From the NCBI GenBank assembly GCA_014379925.1, contig JACMKY010000434.1:1-12138 (forward strand): a stretch of DNA of 12,138 bases. Reading direction: 5' to 3'. A program made the position numbers and the translations under genes. A model generated the notes under the pieces. That model saw only the letters and a program-made list of their open reading frames with translations, searched no databases and was not told the origin of the DNA. Positions 1 through 6,205 of the stretch are shown piece by piece (positions within the stretch are counted from its first letter, which is position 1; every line of letters starts with the position of its first letter). The stretch comes from Cytophagales bacterium. Lineage in GTDB: Bacteria; Bacteroidota; Bacteroidia; Cytophagales; ES-bin-26.

Positions 1-237
1 GTAGAGACCCAGCAAGAGAAAAGGAGCGGGCCACTGGCCGACAAACAAGGCTTCCTCATCTTTTTTCATGATCTTTAATACGGCCGAGATCGTTATCGCG
101 CCCAATGCTGCCCACAAAAACAGATCAGACGGCAGCTTGGCCGTGTACTCCTCAATGGCGGTTGCTACCGGGCCTTCCTTGTGCTCAGGGTTGTATTTAT
201 CCGCATTTTTCTTGAGCGCTTTAATCGATGGTTCCAT
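1..237 (-). CDS. Small predicted membrane protein, 5' part only
   Basis: An open frame runs on the minus strand from an ATG at 237 to the left window edge, giving 79 residues without a stop, so the C-terminus is missing. The first 35 residues are polar and charged. Residues about 37-57 (SDLFLWAALGAITISAVLKI) form one hydrophobic segment, and residues about 63-79 (LFVGQWPAPFLLLGLY) begin a second. This suggests a small two-helix inner-membrane protein with a short cytoplasmic N-terminus. Similar short proteins of unknown function seem to occur in Cytophagales, but I cannot name a family. It lies downstream of, and in the same orientation as, the helicase, 174 bases away, so it probably has its own promoter. 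No function is proposed. Confidence 0.6.
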   Translation of the reverse strand, partial: MEPSIKALKKNADKYNPEHKEGPVATAIEEYTAKLPSDLFLWAALGAITISAVLKIMKKDEEALFVGQWPAPFLLLGLY

Positions 238-411
238 ATTTTTGAACTGTTTAAGGGTTGAATTGATGGGCGTATGTGCTTACGAATAGTTTACCACGAT
301 GGTTGCGGCATTGGGGGCGGAAAGTGTTGAAACCGCGCGCGATAATTTTGAGGGGGGCGCTACGCCTACCCGGTCCACCTGATGAGCGTTGCCCATGGGC
401 ATGCCCTTTGC
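238..411. other. Intergenic gap with overlapping palindromes
   Basis: This non-coding gap separates the helicase stop from the small membrane protein start. At 391-406 two perfect 10-bp palindromes overlap, GCCCATGGGC at 391-400 and GGGCATGCCC at 397-406. They lie just past the helicase stop on its transcribed side. There is no T-tract, so it is not a standard intrinsic terminator. No clear TAnnTTTG box was found for the leftward gene. Confidence 0.4.
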
Positions 412-1854
412 CTAGTGCCCGAAGAACTGCGGGTGGAAGTTGACCAGGAACAACTCGTTCGTGGCCCGGGTGATGGCCGTGTAAAGCCAGCGCACAAATT
501 CGATATTGATCAATTCCTGCGTGAGGTATCCCTGATCCACGAACACGGCGTTCCACTGGCCGCCCTGTGATTTGTGGCAGGTGAGGGCGTAGGCAAACTT
601 CACTTGCAAGGCATTCAGGTAGGGGTCCCGGCGGATGGCTTCGTTGCGGTCGCGCTTGGTGCGAATGCCGGCATAATCGTTGGCCACGCGGTTGTAGAGT
701 TGGAGGTTCTTCTCGCGCTCCAGTGCGGGGGCGTCGGAGTGCAGGGTTTCCAGGAAAATTTTGGCTTCGAATTCGGGTTGCTCGGGGTAATCCAACAGCC
801 TCAGTACCAGGGTGGCGAAGCGGAAGCCGTGCAGTTCTTCGGTGCGTTTAACTTTCGCGACCTCCACGAAATCACCGTTGGCCAGAAAACCGGCGGGCGC
901 GTCTTCCCCCAGGAAAAAATAGTTGTTGCGCACGATCATCAGCAGGTCGCCGGCATCGATCTCGTTCTCGTTGCCGTGGATCACCTGGCGGATGTAGCGG
1001 TTGTACTGCGTGGCGGCCTTGTTGGAGCGGCAAATCAGGATGGTATTTTCCTTCCCGTATTTCCCGTAGGCGTACCGCAATCCGTCTTCCAGTTTGTCGC
1101 TACTCATCCGGTAGATGTCCTTGAAGGACTTGGTGGTCAACTGAATCTGCACCGCGTCGGGCGGGGCGGAAGGGTCCACGTTTTTGCGCAGGGTAGTCGC
1201 ATTCAGCAGGATGCCCGACTGTTCCGCCTGACGCATCACTTCCGTCAGCTCCTTTTCCAGCACCGCCAGGCCGTAGTGCTCACGCAGGTAGGTGCTATCG
1301 AGGGCCGCACTGATGAGTTTGCCCACGGGCGGCAACTGGGCCGCGTCGCCCACCAGCAACAGCTTATTGGTCTCGCTCTCGAAAACGTAGTCGATCAGGT
1401 CGCCCAACAGTCCCTTGCCGCCCGCCTCCGACTCATCGCCGATCATGGAGGCTTCGTCGACGATGAACAGCGTGCCGGTATGGTAGTTCTTCTGCCGTTG
1501 AAACACCAGGTGGCCGCTGTAGGCATCGGCCACCTGGCGATAGATTTTCTTGTGGATGGTGTGGGCCGTCCGGTTGGAATAGGTTGCCATCACCTTGGCC
1601 GCCCGACCGGTAGGCGCCATCAGCACCACCTTGTACCGAAACTTCTCCACCACCCGGACCAGCGCGCTGACGAGCGTGGTTTTGCCGGTTCCGGCGTAGC
1701 CCCGCAGCAGGAAAGTGGCGCGAAACCGCTCCTCGTCGAGCAGGAAGTCGTCCATTAGAAAGAAAAACTCCGCCTGGCCTTCGGTAGGATCAAAGGGAAA
1801 TCGCTTGATCAATAACTGGGAAGGCGTTACGACGGAATTTCGGATGTTGGACAC
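412..1854 (-). CDS. SF1 DNA helicase, RecD/Pif1-like (AAA + UvrD_C_2)
   Basis: This 480-residue protein has the ordered motifs of a superfamily 1B (RecD2/Pif1-type) DNA helicase, which uses ATP to move 5'-3' on single-stranded DNA. Walker A is GYAGTGKT at 52-59, motif Ia APTGRAAK at 80-87, Walker B DEAS at 133-136, motif III GDAAQLPPVG at 169-178, motif V LTCHKSQG at 424-431 and motif VI YTAITRA at 458-464. The C-terminal block fits the UvrD_C_2 domain. It lacks the long N-terminal region of classic RecD2 (over 700 residues), so it is the short stand-alone form common in Bacteroidota. The frame starts at GTG (1852-1854), three bases after a heptanucleotide repeat; the next in-frame methionine (residue 34) would leave most motifs but cut conserved-looking N-terminal sequence. 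A role in DNA repair or recombination is inferred from the family. Confidence 0.9.
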   Translation of the reverse strand: MSNIRNSVVTPSQLLIKRFPFDPTEGQAEFFFLMDDFLLDEERFRATFLLRGYAGTGKTTLVSALVRVVEKFRYKVVLMAPTGRAAKVMATYSNRTAHTIHKKIYRQVADAYSGHLVFQRQKNYHTGTLFIVDEASMIGDESEAGGKGLLGDLIDYVFESETNKLLLVGDAAQLPPVGKLISAALDSTYLREHYGLAVLEKELTEVMRQAEQSGILLNATTLRKNVDPSAPPDAVQIQLTTKSFKDIYRMSSDKLEDGLRYAYGKYGKENTILICRSNKAATQYNRYIRQVIHGNENEIDAGDLLMIVRNNYFFLGEDAPAGFLANGDFVEVAKVKRTEELHGFRFATLVLRLLDYPEQPEFEAKIFLETLHSDAPALEREKNLQLYNRVANDYAGIRTKRDRNEAIRRDPYLNALQVKFAYALTCHKSQGGQWNAVFVDQGYLTQELINIEFVRWLYTAITRATNELFLVNFHPQFFGH

Positions 1855-1857
1855 GAA

Positions 1858-1937
1858 GAATTACGAATTACGAATTACGAATTACGAATTACGAATTACA
1901 TCCCTTGTTAGACCTTTTACTTCGTATTTCTTACTTC
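1858..1937. repeat. GAATTAC heptamer tandem repeat with degenerate inverted arm
   Basis: Six perfect tandem copies of GAATTAC occupy 1858-1899. After a 17-base spacer, 1917-1937 carries three degenerate heptamers in the opposite sense (read on the minus strand: GAAGTAA, GAAATAC, GAAGTAA), so the block can fold as an imperfect hairpin. It fills the gap between the thioesterase stop and the helicase start, both on the minus strand, and the tandem part ends three bases before the helicase GTG. The unit is not a multiple of three. On the plus strand the array has no stop and would read as a meaningless repeating peptide; I do not treat that as a gene. Confidence 0.9.
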
Positions 1938-1955
1938 CCCATTCGCAATCCGGCA

Positions 1956-2399
1956 TCAGGAAGGCGCGTCCGATTTTTTCGGGGTAACCGTCGCCATTGT
2001 CACGGAAGCTTTGGCGATTAGTTGGCGGCTGGCGCCGTTGACCAGCCAGATCTCGGCTTCGCAGAAGTTGATTTTCCGCCCCTGCCGGATCACCCAGCCG
2101 ATGGCGTGCAGTCGCTCGCCCACCGCGGGTTGAAAGTACGACACCTTGAGTTCGGCGGTGACGGCGCGCCCACCGGCGGGCAGCACCGAAGCCGTGGCAT
2201 ATCCCGCTACCGTGTCGGCCAGCGTGGCAATGGCCCCGCCGTGCACCAAGCCCGTGCTCTGGTGGTGTACTGGCTCGATGCGGAGCCAGCCTTCGGCCCT
2301 TCCCTGGCCGACCTGCGTTACTTCGAACCTCACCAAATCCACGAACCGGTTCGGTGGGAAGGAGGAGGGGGGCAATGCATTCGGGGACGGATTTTCCAA
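1956..2399 (-). CDS. PaaI-family hotdog thioesterase
   Basis: A 147-residue protein, the usual length for a single hotdog-fold acyl-CoA thioesterase of the PaaI/YbgC-like group. The signature VHGGAIATLADTVAGYA at 52-68 includes the HGG loop and the LAD acid (D62) expected at the active site, followed by the central strands (AVTAELKVSYFQPAVGE). Such enzymes hydrolyse aryl- or acyl-CoA esters in the cytoplasm; the substrate cannot be told from sequence. The frame begins with TTG at 2399, because a TAA lies 10 codons upstream in frame. An ATG at 2433 is out of frame, so the exact start is uncertain. It is divergent from the Nudix gene at 2451 and ends about 100 bases before the helicase, in the same orientation. 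Confidence 0.85.
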   Translation of the reverse strand: MENPSPNALPPSSFPPNRFVDLVRFEVTQVGQGRAEGWLRIEPVHHQSTGLVHGGAIATLADTVAGYATASVLPAGGRAVTAELKVSYFQPAVGERLHAIGWVIRQGRKINFCEAEIWLVNGASRQLIAKASVTMATVTPKKSDAPS

Positions 2400-2450
2400 G
2401 ACGGTGTGATTGGTCAGGATATTTGCTTAACATAGGGGTTCCGCGTGCGC

Positions 2451-2981
2451 ATGGCCATGGACCCAACGGACGAAGTTAGCAAAGAAATGCTGAAAGTTTT
2501 CGGTCACCGCCTGCGCCTGCGCGTGTGCGGTTTCTGCGTAACGGGCAACCAGGTGTTGCTGGTCCGGCACCGGGGCATCGGTCCCCGGGGTGAATTCTGG
2601 TCGCCGCCGGGTGGCGGACTGCAGTTCGGGGAATCGGTGCATCAGGCATTGGAGCGGGAATTTCGGGAAGAAACGGGTATGGACATTACCGTGGGTGCTT
2701 TCCTCTGCGTGAGCGAGTTTCTGGGGCCGCCCCTGCACGCCGTGGAATTGTTTTTCGAGGTCCGCATCCGCGCCGGTTTCTCCGAAGAAAACCGGCGCGG
2801 ACTGCCCCTTACCGGAACCGACCCCGAGCTGCTGCACCAGATGATCGAGGAGGTCCGCTTCTGGGAATTTGAAGCGATCAAACGGAAAGACCCGGCCGAC
2901 ATCCACCACCTGTTCCGCTATTGCCGGCGGGCGCCGGACCTGTTGGCTTTGCGGGGCTACTTCTTTTACCGGCCGGAATGA
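2451..2981 (+). CDS. Nudix hydrolase
   Basis: A protein of 176 residues with a textbook Nudix box (GX5EX7REUXEEXGU) at residues 55-77, starting GGLQFGE and ending REFREETGM. The glutamates at 70, 73 and 74 would bind the metal, and the fold would hydrolyse a nucleoside diphosphate linked to some other group X. The substrate is not predictable. ATG at 2451 is used, but ATG 2457 is two codons later and GTG 2445 is two codons earlier; all are in frame. A near-consensus -7 element GATATTTG at 2418-2425 lies about 25 bases upstream, in the short gap shared with the divergent thioesterase. It is followed after 73 bases by the DUF3822 gene on the same strand. Confidence 0.88.
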   Translation: MAMDPTDEVSKEMLKVFGHRLRLRVCGFCVTGNQVLLVRHRGIGPRGEFWSPPGGGLQFGESVHQALEREFREETGMDITVGAFLCVSEFLGPPLHAVELFFEVRIRAGFSEENRRGLPLTGTDPELLHQMIEEVRFWEFEAIKRKDPADIHHLFRYCRRAPDLLALRGYFFYRPE

Positions 2982-3054
2982 AACGCCGTTTTTGGGAGAG
3001 GGATGAACTATATGCGGAGAATTTTTTAAACTTGCAGGATGCAAACCGAATTGC

Positions 3055-3945
3055 TTGGGAACGGTCACTAAGAAATACCGGCTGAACCAAAAGGTGAAGG
3101 ACGACCTTTTCAACGTGGACTCCCTTCACCAGTACGATCTGTGCCTGGAGTTGGGAAGGGATGGCTTTCGCGTCTGCATTGTCGACACCCAGCAAAGCCG
3201 CTGCTTGTGGCTGGAAGATTACCGTTTCTCCTCCGTGGTCTTCACCGAGCAGCTACTAAGTCAACTGCAGCAGATCTACGACGAACACCCCGTGTTGCGG
3301 GCCGGGTTCTGGAAGTGCGTGCGGGTGGCCGTCCGCAATCAGCCCTACACACTGGTACCCGGCTCGTTGTTCAAACGGGAAAACGCGGACCAGTACCTAA
3401 GCCTGCTGCGCGACGAAACCCCGTCCGAACCCGAGCAAACGCAGCACTACCACCATCCCAACCGCGACATAGTCAGCATTTTTCCCTTGGAAACCACGGT
3501 GGGAGACTGGTTCCAACGGGCGTATCCGTCGCTGAACGTGAAGTTCGTCCACCAAAGCAGTGCCTTCATTGAAGGCGTGGTTCAGAACGGGACGCACGCC
3601 CAACCGCGGAGCGTGTACGTCTACGCAGAAGACTCTTACCTGACGGTGGTGGTTACCCGGGAGGAGGGATTGGAGTTTTGCAATACCTTCTTCTACGCCA
3701 GCGCACCGGATTTCGTCTACTACGTGCTGTTCGTGATGAATGAGTTAAAGATGCATTCCGAAACCAGCCGGGTGTTGCTCTACGGCGCGTTGACCCACGA
3801 CTCGGCCGTTTTCGAACACCTCTACAAATACATCCGCCACGTTTCGTTCGGTACCAAACCCAAATCGCTGCGGTTCAGCTATTCCTTCGACGAAGTGCTG
3901 GACCACCAGTACTTCAGTGCCTACACCACCTACCTCTGCGAATAG
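3055..3945 (+). CDS. DUF3822 family protein
   Basis: A protein of 296 residues that I recognise as the Bacteroidota-specific DUF3822 family, from its general pattern and its C-terminal block with FSYSFDEVLDHQYFSAY near residues 275-291. A member from Bacteroides has, as far as I recall, been reported with an actin-like ATPase fold, but no catalytic role is established. No signal peptide or membrane segment is visible. It abuts coaD exactly (TAG at 3943-3945, ATG at 3946), which implies co-translation; the pairing with coaD appears common in the phylum. The only usable in-frame start is TTG at 3055. A better-placed ATG at 3039, just after a promoter-like TAAACTTG (3027-3034), is one base out of frame and stops at 3071, so the N-terminus is doubtful. 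Confidence 0.8.
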   Translation: MGTVTKKYRLNQKVKDDLFNVDSLHQYDLCLELGRDGFRVCIVDTQQSRCLWLEDYRFSSVVFTEQLLSQLQQIYDEHPVLRAGFWKCVRVAVRNQPYTLVPGSLFKRENADQYLSLLRDETPSEPEQTQHYHHPNRDIVSIFPLETTVGDWFQRAYPSLNVKFVHQSSAFIEGVVQNGTHAQPRSVYVYAEDSYLTVVVTREEGLEFCNTFFYASAPDFVYYVLFVMNELKMHSETSRVLLYGALTHDSAVFEHLYKYIRHVSFGTKPKSLRFSYSFDEVLDHQYFSAYTTYLCE

Positions 3946-4401
3946 ATGGACAAGAAAGTGGCCCTGTTTCCCGGCTCCTTCGACCCGTTTACCAAGGGCC
4001 ACGAGGACATTGTGCTGCGCAGCCTGCACCTTTTCGACGAGGTGGTGATCGGCATCGGCCATAACGCCAACAAGCAGCGGTATTTTCCGCTGGAGAAGAT
4101 GGTGGCCCACATCTCCGATACGTTTCGCGACCATCCCAACGTGCGGATCAAGACCTACGACGACCTGACGGCCAGCGTGGCTCAATCACTGGGAGCCCGG
4201 TTTTTGTTGCGGGGTTTGCGCAACACCACCGACTTTGAGTACGAAAACGGCATTTCCCAGGTCAACCGCTACCTGTCCCAGCACCTCGAAACCGTCTTTT
4301 TAATCACCTCTCCCCAGTTTGCCCCCATTAGTTCCACCATCATCCGCGACGTGCACCGCTACGGCGGCAACGTCAACGAATTCCTGCCCTACAGACTTTA
4401 G
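3946..4401 (+). CDS. coaD: Pantetheine-phosphate adenylyltransferase
   Basis: A protein of 151 residues, normal for CoaD, the penultimate enzyme of coenzyme A synthesis, which transfers AMP from ATP to 4'-phosphopantetheine to give dephospho-CoA in the cytoplasm. The N-terminal nucleotidyltransferase signature PGSFDPFTKGH is at 9-19 with the T/HxGH ATP-binding motif as TKGH. The conserved RGLRN is at 89-93 and the ISSTIIR motif at 128-134. The ATG directly follows the DUF3822 stop, so expression is probably coupled. The TAG stop overlaps the first base of an inverted repeat that separates it from the convergent Nudix gene. Identification is secure. Confidence 0.97.
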   Translation: MDKKVALFPGSFDPFTKGHEDIVLRSLHLFDEVVIGIGHNANKQRYFPLEKMVAHISDTFRDHPNVRIKTYDDLTASVAQSLGARFLLRGLRNTTDFEYENGISQVNRYLSQHLETVFLITSPQFAPISSTIIRDVHRYGGNVNEFLPYRL

Positions 4402-4458
4402 CAACGACCAATGACGAATGGACATTTCCATTCATCATTCGCCATTATTCATCGTTGC
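4401..4458. repeat. AATGANN-type inverted repeat between convergent genes
   Basis: The left arm (4401-4421) starts GCAACGA and contains AATGACGAATGG; the right arm (4428-4458) ends TCGTTGC and contains CCATTCATCATTCG. The outer seven bases pair perfectly, and the inner parts are built of AATGANN heptamer-like words that can pair in several registers. The repeat fills the 43-base gap between the coaD and Nudix stops and supplies the last codons and the stop of the Nudix gene. It could act as a bidirectional terminator, although it lacks a clear T-tract. Confidence 0.75.
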
Positions 4459-5137
4459 TCGGGGTTTTCTGCTTGGCGTAGAAGGTGTCGAACACGTGTC
4501 GAATGGAGGCGTAAGTGTTGTAGAGGGCTACCTGTACTTCTTCGCGACTCATCCAGACCAACTGCTCGATGTCTTCGGCAACCTGGGGCTGCATGCGCGA
4601 ATCGTCGAGGCAGGTCATGGCGTACCATTTGGTTTGCTTGAGGATGCGGCTACCGTTCTGGGAGTAGGTGTGCCAGGTGGAGCAGAGTTTATAATCCAAC
4701 GCCACCCCGATGTTGCATTCTTCTTCCACCTCCCGCACGGCCGCTTCCCGGGCTTTTTCGTTTTTTTCCAGCTTGCCCTTCGGCAGGTCCCACTTGCCCA
4801 GCCGGTACATGACCAGCACCCGGTCGTCTTTCAGCACCAGCCCGCCCGCCGCCTTGATGATTCGGAAGTTGGCCTTCACACCGCGCACCGTTTCCTTTTT
4901 GTTGCGCACGGCAAAAGTGATGGCAACCAGGCGTTTGAGTTTCTTATCTCTCAGCAGGGTAAACAGCTTATGGATGAGCGCCGACGAGGCGTTAACCACC
5001 AGCACGTTGCCTTGCAGCATGCTCACCTTCATCACCTCGGCGGGGGCATTGAGCACCGCGTCGTAGGGGGGGGTGTCCAGCAGGGAATCGTGGTATTTGA
5101 TGATGCGGGTAGGCTTGTCGTTGATAAAAAGATTCAT
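4445..5137 (-). CDS. Nudix hydrolase with N-terminal extension
   Basis: A protein of 230 residues starting at ATG 5137. Residues 1-90 form an extra N-terminal region found in the long Bacteroidota Nudix proteins encoded next to pyrE. The Nudix domain follows, with the box at 121-143: GKLEKNE at 121-127 and REVEEECNI at 135-143. The catalytic RE and EE residues are present, but the usually conserved glycine near the end of the box is asparagine (N142). The preceding KWDLPKGK is typical of Nudix enzymes that act on dinucleoside polyphosphates or related substrates; the true substrate is unknown. It converges on coaD and diverges from pyrE, and related inverted repeats lie at both ends. A -7-like TACCTTTA (minus strand, 5182-5189) lies 45 bases upstream. 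Confidence 0.88.
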   Translation of the reverse strand: MNLFINDKPTRIIKYHDSLLDTPPYDAVLNAPAEVMKVSMLQGNVLVVNASSALIHKLFTLLRDKKLKRLVAITFAVRNKKETVRGVKANFRIIKAAGGLVLKDDRVLVMYRLGKWDLPKGKLEKNEKAREAAVREVEEECNIGVALDYKLCSTWHTYSQNGSRILKQTKWYAMTCLDDSRMQPQVAEDIEQLVWMSREEVQVALYNTYASIRHVFDTFYAKQKTPSNDE

Positions 5138-5181
5138 CGCACGTCGGTTTACCAGTCAGTCGGGAGGTCGCGGTTGGCGCG

Positions 5182-5189
5182 TAAAGGTA
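5182..5189 (-). promoter_or_regulatory. Candidate -7 box for the long Nudix gene
   Basis: Read on the minus strand this is TACCTTTA, which matches seven of eight positions of the Bacteroidota sigma-A element TAnnTTTG. It would give a leader of roughly 35-40 bases before the ATG at 5137. No clear TTG was seen at the -33 distance; that position falls inside the inverted repeat. Confidence 0.35.
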
Positions 5190-5195
5190 GTTAGT

Positions 5196-5251
5196 AATGG
5201 TTAATGACGAATGATTAATGAAAAGTCATTCGTTATTCATCATTCATCATT
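5196..5251. repeat. 26-bp imperfect inverted repeat of AATGANN heptamers
   Basis: The arms 5196-5221 and 5226-5251 flank a 4-base loop. By eye, 20 of 26 positions pair, and three of the six mismatches would be G-U pairs in plus-strand RNA. The left arm has 7-bp phasing (AATGGTT, then AATGACG, then AATGATT). The 11-base word AATGACGAATG is shared with the repeat at 4401-4458. It sits between the divergent Nudix and pyrE promoters and covers the -33 region of both. Confidence 0.85.
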
Positions 5252-5253
5252 GC

Positions 5254-5261
5254 TACTTTTG
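5254..5261 (+). promoter_or_regulatory. Promoter -7 box for pyrE
   Basis: TACTTTTG is a perfect match to the Bacteroidota -7 consensus TAnnTTTG and ends four bases before the pyrE ATG at 5266. Transcription would then begin at or just beyond the start codon, so either the mRNA is leaderless or the box is coincidental. The -33 element is not obvious. Confidence 0.5.
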
Positions 5262-5265
5262 CCGC

Positions 5266-5919
5266 ATGGCACACATCATCACCCAGGAGCATACAGCCCG
5301 GCCGGTAGCGGCGGCCCTGCTGCAAATCGGTGCCATCCGGCTCAGCACCAGCCAGCCGTTCAAGTGGAGTTCCGGCTGGAATTCCCCCATCTACTGCGAC
5401 AACCGCCTTTCGCTCTCCCATCCCGACGTCCGGACGTACCTCAAGAACGCGCTGGTCGAAACAGTTCGCGAACGTTTTCCCTCGGTAGGGGCCATCGCGG
5501 GCGTGGCTACAGCGGGTATTCCGCAGGGGGCACTGCTGGCCGACGCGCTGGACTTGCCTTTCCTCTACGTGCGCGATAAGCCCAAAGCCCACGGCATGGC
5601 CAACCTGATCGAAGGCAAAATCACGCCGGGGCAATCCGTAGTGGTGTTGGAAGACCTCATTTCGACCGGGGGCAGTTCACTCCGGGTGGTGGCTGGCCTG
5701 CGGGAAGCGGGGTTTGACGTGCTGGGAATGACGGCGATCTTCACGTACGGCTTTGAAGTAGCGGAGAAAAACTTTGCGGAAAGAAACGTAACGGCCTACA
5801 CCCTGAGCAACTACAACAACCTGCTCGTGGAAGCCGTGAAAGCGAACTACGTGGCCGAGCGGGAAATGGCGTCGCTGCACGAATGGCGCAAAAGTCCCGA
5901 AACCTGGCGGGTGGGATAA
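5266..5919 (+). CDS. pyrE: Orotate phosphoribosyltransferase
   Basis: A protein of 217 residues, the usual length for OPRT, which joins orotate and PRPP to give orotidine 5'-phosphate, the fifth step of pyrimidine synthesis, in the cytoplasm. The PRPP-binding signature VVVLEDLISTGGSS is at 125-138, and the flexible catalytic loop with VRDKPKAHG is at 102-110. The orotate-site region SSGWNSPIYCDNR (35-47) is also typical. The frame is open upstream to 5218, but the ATG at 5266 is chosen because the added residues would be read from the inverted repeat and the protein then starts as its relatives do. It diverges from the Nudix gene, an arrangement that looks conserved in Bacteroidota. Confidence 0.96.
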   Translation: MAHIITQEHTARPVAAALLQIGAIRLSTSQPFKWSSGWNSPIYCDNRLSLSHPDVRTYLKNALVETVRERFPSVGAIAGVATAGIPQGALLADALDLPFLYVRDKPKAHGMANLIEGKITPGQSVVVLEDLISTGGSSLRVVAGLREAGFDVLGMTAIFTYGFEVAEKNFAERNVTAYTLSNYNNLLVEAVKANYVAEREMASLHEWRKSPETWRVG

Positions 5920-6104
5920 CGTACCAATTGATCAAGTACGGCGGACCGATCGTCTCCGCTTCCCGTAAACGTGACGCCCGAATCCCCGCCATTCCACCAC
6001 TGCCCGAACGGACGGCGGTTGGCGGCCGCCGAACGCGGAGTAACTGCTCCCGGGTAGCCGTGAGAAGTAGGCCGTAAGTGAAGCAAAAGCTTGTGTATCA
6101 ATTG

Positions 6105-6139
6105 TTTGTTAAACAAAAGATACCGCTTGTTTACGTTTG
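6105..6139 (+). promoter_or_regulatory. Candidate promoter for the aminopeptidase
   Basis: TACGTTTG at 6132-6139 is a perfect TAnnTTTG -7 box. A TTTG at 6105-6108 lies 23 bases upstream, slightly more than the usual 19-21, inside the palindrome TTTGTT-A-AACAAA. This would give a leader of about 60 bases that includes the heptamer block. Confidence 0.45.
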
Positions 6140-6177
6140 CGCGTTTACGGATGGATGCTGGACTCAGACTTGATTTT

Positions 6178-6205
6178 TTACAACTTACGACTTAATCCTT
6201 ACCCG
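6178..6205 (+). repeat. Four degenerate TTACNNC heptamers ending at a start codon
   Basis: Four consecutive 7-base units beginning TTA (the first two are TTACAAC and TTACGAC; the last begins TTACCC) fill exactly 28 bases and end at the base before the aminopeptidase ATG. They contain no Shine-Dalgarno sequence. The phasing parallels the heptamers in the other gaps. A weak complementary word (CGTAAGT) occurs near 6073, upstream of the promoter. Confidence 0.6.

Larger units (their letters stand above)
5920..6205. other. Intergenic gap between pyrE and aminopeptidase
   Basis: No convincing gene lies here. The first half is GC-rich and includes GGCGGCCGCC (a perfect 10-bp palindrome near 6023) and a CGGCGG/CCGCCG stem, without a T-tract. 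The second half is AT-rich and holds the palindrome TTTGTT-A-AACAAA near 6105-6117, a promoter-like box and the heptamer block described separately. A short minus-strand frame crossing it resembles nothing I know. Confidence 0.5.

Noticed and set aside
574..1758. Long open frame (394 codons) on the plus strand
   Set aside because: It is exactly antisense to the helicase, rich in Gly, Val, Gln and His with no recognisable motif, and is best explained as a shadow of GC-rich coding DNA.
1858..1899. CRISPR-like tandem repeats
   Set aside because: The units are 7 bp and contiguous, with no spacers and no cas genes nearby.
1715..1987. Plus-strand frame with a repeating ELRITNY peptide
   Set aside because: The peptide is just translation of the GAATTAC array, which has no stop on that strand; the rest is antisense to the helicase.
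1882..2466. 194-codon minus-strand frame overlapping the thioesterase
   Set aside because: It includes the out-of-frame ATG 2433, but its translation is Arg/Gly/Pro-rich with no motif, whereas the other frame carries the complete hotdog signature.
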